A stretch of DNA of 9,284 bases, from positions 1 through 9,284 of the forward strand of contig JBNJEM010000298.1 of the NCBI GenBank assembly GCA_051745935.1, written 5' to 3'. The notes beneath the pieces were generated by a model. It was not told where the DNA came from. It searched no databases and was given only the letters and a program-made list of their open reading frames with translations. Every line of letters begins with the position of its first letter. Within the stretch, counting starts at the first letter, position 1. A program made the translations under genes and the position numbers. The DNA is from JBNJEM01 sp051745935. GTDB lineage: Bacteria; Planctomycetota; Planctomycetia; Pirellulales; Pirellulaceae. Positions 1-9,284 of this stretch are shown piece after piece.

Positions 1-2
1 CC

Positions 3-245
3 CGCTCGGTTCGCTTCTCGTTAGGACGTTTTACCACCGACGAGGAAATCGACTATTGCGTCGCGCGAATCGTCGATGCCGTCGAGGAACTGCGTGCCTT
101 GCGACCCACGCTTCCCACGGATGAAACGTGTCCGCCGGGGTGTTGCGATGGCTCGGATCAATGCGGTCCGATAGGCCTTGATTTAGAGACCGGTGGGAAT
201 AGCGAGCCGCGCGATGCCGCGGCTGGCTTTTCGAAAAGGAGGTGA
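3..245 (+). CDS. nifS: Cysteine desulfurase NifS/IscS family, C-terminal end (partial, cut by left edge)
   Basis: Only the last 80 codons are present; the pyridoxal-phosphate lysine and the active-site cysteine loop lie outside the window. The first visible residues, RSVRFSLGRFTTDEEID, match the very conserved C-terminal segment of class I cysteine desulfurases (consensus like SIRFSLGR-T-EEID), followed by the usual final helix (VARIVDAVEELRAL). These PLP enzymes take sulfur from cysteine as a persulfide and pass it to Fe-S cluster assembly in the cytosol. Family members normally end shortly after this helix. Here about 45 further residues follow, containing CPPGCC and a fourth Cys six residues later. 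The stop codon lies inside the nadA ribosome binding site and only 3 bases separate it from the nadA start, so the pair is probably translationally coupled. A dedicated desulfurase beside NAD synthesis genes is known elsewhere (for example nifS next to nad genes in Bacillus), which fits, because NadA needs a 4Fe-4S cluster. Family call is firm; NifS versus IscS cannot be decided. Confidence 0.85.
   Translation, partial: RSVRFSLGRFTTDEEIDYCVARIVDAVEELRALRPTLPTDETCPPGCCDGSDQCGPIGLDLETGGNSEPRDAAAGFSKRR
234..245 (+). promoter_or_regulatory. Strong Shine-Dalgarno site of nadA, overlapping the upstream stop codon
   Basis: AAAAGGAGGTGA is a near-perfect complement of the 16S rRNA 3' end. AAGGAGG ends at 242, six bases before the GTG start at 249. 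The TGA at 243-245 is the stop of the cysteine desulfurase, so ribosomes finishing that gene stand on the nadA start site. This fixes GTG 249 as the start in preference to the in-frame ATG at 288, which has no comparable site. Confidence 0.85.
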
Positions 246-248
246 TTC

Positions 249-1382
249 GTGGCGTTACATCCACAGTTGCCGGACAGGTATCAGAAGATGGGGACGGCAG
301 AGCTGAGCCGGCGGGTTGCCGCCCGGAAGCGGGCATGGGGAAGGCGGCTTTGCATTCTGGGGCACCACTACCAGCGCGACGAGGTCATCGAGCACGCTGA
401 CTTCGTGGGCGACAGCCTCAAGCTGGCACAAATGGCCGCCCGCCAGCGGGACGCGCAATACATTGTCTTCTGTGGTGTTCGTTTCATGGCCGAATCGGCG
501 GCCATACTCTCCTCGCCCGGGCAGACCGTGATCTTGCCGAACACGCGAGCGAGTTGCCCCATGGCGGCGATGGCGCCCGCCCCTGACATCCGGACGGCCA
601 TGGAGGAAGTCGGCGAGTTGACGGCTGAAAGAATCGTTCCCATCGCGTATGTGAATTCCACGGCGGCCACGAAGGCTGTCACGGGGGCCCTGCGCGGGGC
701 CTGTTGCACGTCCTCCAACGCTCTGAATGTCTTCCGCTGGGCCCTCGACCCCCGCGGCGCGAGTGGGGACAAGATCCTGATGGTCCCGGATGAACACCTG
801 GGGCGGAACACGGCCAGGGCGCTCGGGTACCGCGACGACGCATGCGCCCTGTATGACCCGAACCGTCCCGACGGCGGTTTGACAGAGGAGGATGTCCAGC
901 GAGCCACGTTCCTGCTGTGGAAGGGGCACTGCTACGTGCATCAGCAGTTCACGCCCGAGCACGTGCGGGCTGTCAGGCGGCACCGGGAAGATGTCACCGT
1001 GATGGTTCATCCCGAGTGTTCCCGCGAGGTGGTCGCGCTGGCTGATCGGACTGGCAGCACGGAGCAGATCATTCGGGCCGTTTCCGAGGCGAAGCCGGGC
1101 AGCCGTTGGGCCATTGGCACGGAAAGCCACCTCGTGAAACGACTCGCCGCCCGCTATCCGGACCGGTCGATTCTCTGTTTGTCACCGGCCGTGCCCGTCT
1201 GTATCCAAATGCAGCAGATCGACCTGCCGTACTTGCTTTGGGTTCTGGATGGCCTTGCGGATGATCGCCCGGAAAACGTCGTCGTCGTGCCAGGGTACCT
1301 TGTCAGCGATGCACGACGTGCTCTCGACCAGATGCTGGATATCGGCGCCAATTATTCAACTCGGAGTCCGGCCGTCTCATGA
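249..1382 (+). CDS. nadA: Quinolinate synthase NadA
   Basis: NadA condenses iminoaspartate (made by NadB) with dihydroxyacetone phosphate to give quinolinate, the first ring intermediate of de novo NAD synthesis, in the cytosol. The 377 residues match the longer family form. Visible family motifs in order are LGHHYQRD (37-44), GDSLKLA (54-60), FCGVRFMAESA (74-84), YVNSTAATKA (134-143), SSNA (155-158), VPDEHLGRNTA (179-189), HPECSREV (254-261), GSTEQII (269-275) and GTESHLVKRL (290-299). The three 4Fe-4S ligands should be Cys103 (in ASCPMA), Cys228 (in GHCYVH) and Cys318 (in PVCIQM), which sit in the places of the three conserved ligands. The GTG start is set by the strong ribosome binding site. 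The gene follows a cysteine desulfurase that may build or repair the oxygen-sensitive cluster. No nadB or nadC is visible. Nothing is broken or missing. Identification is secure. Confidence 0.96.
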   Translation: MALHPQLPDRYQKMGTAELSRRVAARKRAWGRRLCILGHHYQRDEVIEHADFVGDSLKLAQMAARQRDAQYIVFCGVRFMAESAAILSSPGQTVILPNTRASCPMAAMAPAPDIRTAMEEVGELTAERIVPIAYVNSTAATKAVTGALRGACCTSSNALNVFRWALDPRGASGDKILMVPDEHLGRNTARALGYRDDACALYDPNRPDGGLTEEDVQRATFLLWKGHCYVHQQFTPEHVRAVRRHREDVTVMVHPECSREVVALADRTGSTEQIIRAVSEAKPGSRWAIGTESHLVKRLAARYPDRSILCLSPAVPVCIQMQQIDLPYLLWVLDGLADDRPENVVVVPGYLVSDARRALDQMLDIGANYSTRSPAVS

Positions 1383-1490
1383 TTCCCTGGGTGAGTGGCC
1401 GGGAGCGGGTATACCATGACCGCCCGCGGAATGTGTGAAAGTCGCGCAACAGCGGGATGACATTGATCGAAACCGCGACGAGCCGTATGC

Positions 1491-1496
1491 GGAGGA
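1491..1496 (+). promoter_or_regulatory. Probable Shine-Dalgarno site for cysH (GGAGGA)
   Basis: GGAGGA ends seven bases before the in-frame GTG at 1504. The alternative in-frame GTG at 1435 has only a weak GCGGA before it. The site therefore argues for the shorter protein. No other good site exists between the nadA stop and the first conserved CysH residues. Confidence 0.6.
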
Positions 1497-1503
1497 CAAG
1501 ATC

Positions 1504-2241
1504 GTGCCCCAGAGTATTCTTGAAAACATCGATATCGAACGTCTTCAACGGTGGGATGCGGGTTCGCTGCTGCGTTTTGCCTTTGAAGTGTACGGACAAC
1601 GGGCCGCTATCGGAACCAGTTTGCAAAAAACGGGTACCGTGGCCATTCATATGGCCCATGCCCTTGGAGTGCCCTTGCGTGTGTTCTTCGTTGACACGCT
1701 GATGAATAACTCGGAAACCTACGAGTTCCGCCGTGAGGTCGAACAGCAGTATGGCATTTCAATCGAACGATTCACGCCGACGGAGGAGGATGTGGAGGCG
1801 TTGTATCGCGAGTGGGGCCAATACGCGCACTATCTGAACCGGACCCGGTGCTGCCATGTCCGCAAGACACTTCCGCTGCACCGGGCCATGAACACGCTCG
1901 ATGCCTGGATCGCCGGCCTGCGAGCCGATCAATCGGCGTTCCGCGGCCAGAAGTCCGCGAAGGTGTCCTGGGTTGGCGCGCCCCAGGGGCACAAGATCCT
2001 CAAGGTTAATCCACTGTTTGAATGGACCGCCGAGCAGATTGATCGGTACGCTCGGGAGCATGAGGTGCCGCGTAACAAACTCTACGACTACGTGTCGCCG
2101 TACGGCGAGCGGTTTACGATCATCGGGTGCCGTACGTGCCACATTCCAGTCAAGGAGGATCTGGAGCCTCGAGCCGGCAAGTTCCCTTGGGAGCAGGGGC
2201 ACCGCGAATGCGGATTGCATCTTGACGGGGACGGGATCTGA
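1504..2241 (+). CDS. cysH: Adenylyl-sulfate (APS/PAPS) reductase CysH with 4Fe-4S cluster motif
   Basis: CysH reduces activated sulfate to sulfite with electrons from thioredoxin in assimilatory cysteine synthesis in the cytosol. Numbered from the upstream GTG at 1435 (268 residues), the motifs are AIGTSLQKTGTV (nucleotide-binding region, 58-69), FFVDTLMNNSETYEF (84-98), CCHVRK (139-144), AWIAGLRADQS (157-167), KVNPLFEW (190-197), GCRTCHIPV (231-239), RAGKF (246-250) and ECGLH (258-262). Cys139-Cys140 plus Cys232 and Cys235 form the CC...CxxC set that binds a 4Fe-4S cluster. This is typical of bacterial enzymes using APS and absent from the cluster-free PAPS reductases of enteric bacteria. 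Cys259 in ECGLH is the catalytic cysteine. I place the start at GTG 1504 (245 residues) because of its ribosome binding site; GTG 1435 stays possible, and the extra 23 residues show no family motif. It follows nadA by 121 bases on the same strand, perhaps in one transcript. APS preference is inferred from the cluster motif. Confidence 0.93.
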   Translation: MPQSILENIDIERLQRWDAGSLLRFAFEVYGQRAAIGTSLQKTGTVAIHMAHALGVPLRVFFVDTLMNNSETYEFRREVEQQYGISIERFTPTEEDVEALYREWGQYAHYLNRTRCCHVRKTLPLHRAMNTLDAWIAGLRADQSAFRGQKSAKVSWVGAPQGHKILKVNPLFEWTAEQIDRYAREHEVPRNKLYDYVSPYGERFTIIGCRTCHIPVKEDLEPRAGKFPWEQGHRECGLHLDGDGI

Positions 2242-2273
2242 GCATGCGGGCGGCTGAATCCGCGAGGGGAACG

Positions 2274-2301
2274 GGTGCTTGGTGGTTGGTGCCTTGTGGT
2301 G
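2274..2301. repeat. Degenerate tandem heptamer repeat, four units
   Basis: The stretch reads as GGTGCTT, GGTGGTT, GGTGCCT, TGTGGTG, four 7-base units that share GGTG or a close variant. Read as two 14-base units, the copies differ at three positions. It starts 33 bases after the cysH stop codon. It is too short and imperfect to give a function. Confidence 0.45.
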
Positions 2302-2413
2302 ACGCGTCTCGAGATGCACGCCGAGTAAAGAGTGAACAAGTTATAGGAACCCGGAATGTGCCCGTTCATTTGCAGCCATGGCCTCTTGTGAGGTATGGTC
2401 TAGGTAGCCGAGC

Positions 2414-2449
2414 GGCTGCTCAGCGACCGGGCCCGGGTGCTGAGCAGCC
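2414..2449. repeat. Perfect 11-bp inverted repeat upstream of the adaptor gene
   Basis: GGCTGCTCAGC (2414-2424) and GCTGAGCAGCC (2439-2449) are exact reverse complements separated by 14 bases. The spacer holds CCGGGCCCGG (2427-2436), itself self-complementary. In RNA this would be a very stable hairpin about 45 bases before the ATG at 2495. No T-run follows, so it is not a classic intrinsic terminator. It could be a 5' leader hairpin affecting mRNA stability or translation, or a DNA operator. The arms are too far apart for a compact TetR- or MerR-type site, though each arm could be a half-site. Confidence 0.7.
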
Positions 2450-2476
2450 AATCCTGGCGTACCACGCGCTCTGAAC

Positions 2477-2485
2477 AGGAGAAGG
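2477..2485 (+). promoter_or_regulatory. Ribosome binding site of the adaptor gene
   Basis: AGGAGAAGG lies 9 bases before the ATG at 2495, counted from its last G. Either AGGAG or GAAGG could pair with 16S rRNA. The site supports ATG 2495 as the start. Confidence 0.6.
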
Positions 2486-2494
2486 TTTCGCACC

Positions 2495-5089
2495 ATGAAG
2501 AATCCACTCAAGTCCCGTTCGCTCAGCGGTTTAGCTGTCCGGCATCGAAGAAAACTGCTTGTGTTCCAGGTGATCGTGCTGGTGGGGCTCGGCTACGTAT
2601 TGGCGTCATGGATTGGTGGTGGCGGCCCATCGGAACAGGCAACGCCAACGCCCGCGAGCCAAGTGACCGAAGCGGCCCAAGGCCCCTCCATGTGGACCTG
2701 TTCGATGCACCCTCAAATCCGGCAGCCGGATGCTGGCGCTTGCCCGATCTGCGGCATGGATTTGATCCCGGTGACTGAGAGCACGGGCGGCATGCGCACG
2801 CTCACCGTCAGTCCCGAGGCTCGGGCGCTGATGAGTATCGAGACCGCGCCGGTTGAAAGACGCTATGTCTCGCATGCCATTCGGATGGTGGGCAAGGTGG
2901 ACTACGACGAAACGAAGCTGGGTTACATCACGGCCTGGATTTCCGGGCGGCTGGACCGTCTTTACGTCGATTACACCGGGATCGAAGTGGAGGAGGGCGA
3001 CCACATGGCCCACCTCTACAGCGAGGAGCTGTATTCGGCGCAGCAAGAGTTGATCCAGGCGGTTCGTTCCGCCCGCCAGCGGGGACGCTTGAGCGATACC
3101 GGCGGCATCAATCTTTTGGAGTCCGCGCGCGAGAAACTCCGGTTGCTAGGATTGAAGGAAGAGCAGATCAAGGAGATTGAGCAGCAGGGCAAGCCCTCCA
3201 CCCACTTGACCATCTATTCCCCGGTCAGCGGGGTCGTCATCGAAAAGCTCAAACAAGAAGGTGAGCGCGTGAAGCTAGGGGAGCGGATCTATACGGTCGC
3301 CGATCTCAGCCTGGTGTGGGTACGTCTGGACGCGTATGAGTCGGATCTGTCTTGGATTCGTTACGGTCAGGACGTGACGATCACCACCGAGGCGTATCCC
3401 GGCGACGAGTTTCACGGACGGATTGCCTTCATCCAACCGGTGCTCAACGACGAGACCCGCACGGTCAAGGTCCGGGTGAACGTCCCCAACGTCGACGGCA
3501 AGTTGAAACCGGAGATGTTCGTCCACGGGACGGTTCGGCCCAAGGTGGCCGCCGGGGGCCGGGTGATGGATCCGTCGTTGGCCGGCAAGTGGATCGGTCC
3601 GATGCATCCGGAGATCATCAAGGACGAGCCCGGGGAATGCGACATCTGCGGGATGCCGCTGGTGCGGGCCGAATCGCTGGGGTACGTCGCACCGGAGATG
3701 GATGAACAGGAACCGCCCCTGGTGATTCCGCACATGGCCGTATTGCCGACGGGCACCCGGGCCGTGGTGTACGTGGAATTGCCCGAGATGCACTCGGCCG
3801 CCGAGCCGGCGTTCCAGACGCTCTCGTCCCTTGTCGAGGGGGGGAACCTTGACGAAATCCGCGAGGCCTTTGCCGACTATGGCCGCATGCTGGATCGTCC
3901 TTATGATCAGCCGGGCACGCCATACGCTGAAGGTCTTTGGAGTGACTTCGCCGATCAGCTCGGCCAGCACGCCTTGGCTGGGCAGCGAGCCGAGACGGTT
4001 TCGGAGGCAGAGGGGATTCTTGGGCAAGTACAAGCGGTAATGAGCGAAGCCCGCGAGGAATTCGCCGCGCCGGGCCAGCCCACCTTCGAAGGGCGTGAAA
4101 TCGTGTTGGGCCCCCGCGCCGGCGATTTCTATCTGGTGCGTCACGGGCTGGAGGAAGGCGAAATGGTGGTGCGGCAAGGCAACTTCAAGCTCGACTCCGA
4201 AATCCAAATCCGGGCCAAGCCGAGCATGATGACGCCCGAAGGCGGCGGGGGCGAAGATGAACAGGCGGGCCACGAGATGACACTGCCCGGTGAGTTCCAA
4301 CAGCAAGTGCGCGAGCTTTACGGCGCGTACGACCAAGTGACCGAGGCGGTCGAAGCAGCCGATCTCGCGGAAATCACGGCCGCCTTCGATCAGTTCCAAC
4401 AGGTGCTTTCCCAGGTGGACGGCAGCCAACTGACCGGACAGCCTCGAATGATTTGGAAGGAGTTTTCCATGATCTTGGGCAACGATGCCGTCGAAGGCCA
4501 GGAGGTCGAGCGGATGGACGAGGCCGACCGGGTCTTCCTGCTGTTGAAGCAGCATGTACGGCAACTGCGCCAGCAACTGCAGGTGCCGGAGAGAGAGGGG
4601 CGAGAAGTCGAACGGATTGCCGTCGCCCCCCAGTTCCAAACGGAATTGGCTCGCGTCTGGGAAGGATATCTGGCCGTTCAAGGAGCCCTCGCGGCCGATG
4701 AGTTCCAGACGGCGCGCGAGGCCATTACACCTCTGGAGACGGCCCTAAACAGCGTCGATCCCGGTTCGCTGACGGATGCGGCGGCGAAAGACGTGTGGGA
4801 AAAAGAGGAAGAGAACCTTAAAAAACTCGTCGACGAATTGAACGACGCCGAGGACATTCAGGCGATGCGGGAGGACTTCCGGCCGTTGTCGGAGGAGATC
4901 GGTGTGCTGGCAAAGGCCTTTGGGTTTGGCGAGACGAGCCCCGTTTATGAATTGCACTGTCCCATGGCATTCCAAAACCAAGGCGCGATCTGGTACCAGG
5001 CGGACGATGACGTGCGAAACCCGTATTTCGGAGCCACCATGCTCAAGTGCTCCGATCGAGTGGAGAAAGTCGAGAGAGATGAACCCTGA
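2495..5089 (+). CDS. cusB: CusB-like RND efflux periplasmic adaptor with two HMBD and three DUF3347-like modules
   Basis: This membrane fusion protein links an inner-membrane RND pump to an outer-membrane channel and can hand metal to the pump. One membrane anchor spans about residues 21-40. Heavy-metal-binding domain 1 is at 66-92 (WTCSMHPQ, CPICGM). The CusB-like core follows: barrel-sandwich and hairpin regions (about 120-265, with SAQQEL and YSPVSGVVIEK) and beta-barrel (about 270-350, with DLSLVWV and ETRTVKVRV). Domain 2 is at 365-391 (GPMHPE, CDICGM); its first Cys is replaced by Gly368. The membrane-proximal part (408-428 and 530-575) is split by a helical insert (about 437-523). Two more helical modules follow (about 600-697 and 713-809), the last ending in the DUF3347 signature HCPMAF and NPYFGATMLKC (Cys822, Cys852). 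At 864 residues it is about twice the size of E. coli CusB. The Cys/Met/His content and the pump downstream point to Cu(I)/Ag(I). The metal is inferred; the family is secure. Confidence 0.93.
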   Translation: MKNPLKSRSLSGLAVRHRRKLLVFQVIVLVGLGYVLASWIGGGGPSEQATPTPASQVTEAAQGPSMWTCSMHPQIRQPDAGACPICGMDLIPVTESTGGMRTLTVSPEARALMSIETAPVERRYVSHAIRMVGKVDYDETKLGYITAWISGRLDRLYVDYTGIEVEEGDHMAHLYSEELYSAQQELIQAVRSARQRGRLSDTGGINLLESAREKLRLLGLKEEQIKEIEQQGKPSTHLTIYSPVSGVVIEKLKQEGERVKLGERIYTVADLSLVWVRLDAYESDLSWIRYGQDVTITTEAYPGDEFHGRIAFIQPVLNDETRTVKVRVNVPNVDGKLKPEMFVHGTVRPKVAAGGRVMDPSLAGKWIGPMHPEIIKDEPGECDICGMPLVRAESLGYVAPEMDEQEPPLVIPHMAVLPTGTRAVVYVELPEMHSAAEPAFQTLSSLVEGGNLDEIREAFADYGRMLDRPYDQPGTPYAEGLWSDFADQLGQHALAGQRAETVSEAEGILGQVQAVMSEAREEFAAPGQPTFEGREIVLGPRAGDFYLVRHGLEEGEMVVRQGNFKLDSEIQIRAKPSMMTPEGGGGEDEQAGHEMTLPGEFQQQVRELYGAYDQVTEAVEAADLAEITAAFDQFQQVLSQVDGSQLTGQPRMIWKEFSMILGNDAVEGQEVERMDEADRVFLLLKQHVRQLRQQLQVPEREGREVERIAVAPQFQTELARVWEGYLAVQGALAADEFQTAREAITPLETALNSVDPGSLTDAAAKDVWEKEEENLKKLVDELNDAEDIQAMREDFRPLSEEIGVLAKAFGFGETSPVYELHCPMAFQNQGAIWYQADDDVRNPYFGATMLKCSDRVEKVERDEP

Positions 5090-5122
5090 ACCCTGAACCC
5101 TGAGCACACAACACTGAATTCC
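5081..5122. repeat. Tandem heptamer GAACCCT x3 with three decayed units, bridging adaptor and pump genes
   Basis: Three exact GAACCCT units (5081-5101) are followed by GAGCACA, CAACACT and GAATTCC, which keep the 7-base phase with partial likeness, ending one base before the pump ATG at 5124. The first unit contains the adaptor stop codon. Because 7 is not a multiple of 3, the three TGA triplets (5087, 5094, 5101) close all three forward frames. The repeat replaces any recognisable ribosome binding site. Confidence 0.75.
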
Positions 5123-5123
5123 C

Positions 5124-9284
<4,161 letters not shown>

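Larger units (their letters stand above)
2242..2494. other. Intergenic region between cysH and the efflux genes
   Basis: About 250 bases with no credible reading frame. It separates the metabolic genes from the metal efflux genes, so a promoter and operator for the efflux genes are expected here. I could not find a convincing -35/-10 pair. What it does hold is a degenerate heptamer repeat (2274-2301), a perfect 11-bp inverted repeat (2414-2449) and the ribosome binding site of the adaptor gene (2477-2485). No rho-independent terminator with a T-run follows cysH. Confidence 0.6.

Noticed and set aside
255..1130. Reverse-strand frame of 291 codons opposite nadA
   Set aside because: nadA motifs cover the forward strand; the reverse product resembles nothing.
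1416..1460. Short frame after nadA (14 codons, ATG 1416) as a cysH leader peptide
   Set aside because: It has no run of Cys or Met codons and no terminator/antiterminator pair, so attenuation is not supported.
2281..2346. Possible promoter ending in TTATAG for the efflux genes
   Set aside because: No acceptable -35 box lies at 16-18 bases before it.
2395..2460. tRNA-like look of GGTAGCCGAGCGG near the inverted repeat
   Set aside because: No acceptor stem, anticodon arm or T-loop can be formed around it.
2439..2465. Inverted repeat as an intrinsic terminator of cysH
   Set aside because: It is about 170 bases past the stop codon and is followed by AATCCTGG, with no T-run.
3275..4681. Long reverse-strand frame of 468 codons opposite the adaptor gene
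   Set aside because: It is a shadow of the GC-biased adaptor gene. Its translation shows no family motif and has the Arg/His/Leu-rich make-up typical of antisense frames.

Overview
This window holds five same-strand (+) genes and two short intergenic regions. The DNA is GC-rich with strong third-position G/C bias. I see no rRNA, tRNA, CRISPR array, IS element or phage gene. The organism cannot be fixed from this sequence. The best guess is a GC-rich bacterium of the Planctomycetota or a similar group. The reasons are the adaptor fused to metal-binding HMBD and DUF3347 domains, the enlarged 'TDDG' type of heavy-metal RND pump, and weak or absent Shine-Dalgarno use at the pump gene. This is family memory, not a search result.

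Left part (1-2241), cofactor and sulfur metabolism: the 3' end of a NifS/IscS-type cysteine desulfurase with a Cys-rich tail, then nadA (quinolinate synthase), then cysH (4Fe-4S adenylyl-sulfate reductase). The desulfurase stop codon overlaps the nadA ribosome binding site, so those two are almost certainly translated as a unit. The desulfurase plausibly supplies sulfur for the NadA and CysH clusters, and CysH feeds sulfite toward cysteine, the substrate of the desulfurase.

Middle (2242-2494): about 250 bases without a gene. It has a degenerate 7-bp-period repeat near its start and a perfect 11-bp inverted repeat just before the next gene.

Right part (2495-9284), copper/silver-type efflux: an 864-residue CusB-like periplasmic adaptor with two heavy-metal-binding domains and three DUF3347-like helical modules, then a CusA-like RND pump of at least 1387 residues that runs off the right edge with no stop codon. 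The pump keeps the three methionines expected of the CusA metal site, but it has four large insertions, including extra membrane segments. Two of the three charged membrane residues known from E. coli CusA are changed. The two genes are joined by a 34-base spacer that continues a tandem GAACCCT heptamer. No outer-membrane CusC-like channel or metal regulator lies in the window. They may lie to the right.

I did not find a wholly new system. The most unusual things are the architecture of the adaptor and pump and the heptamer repeats.
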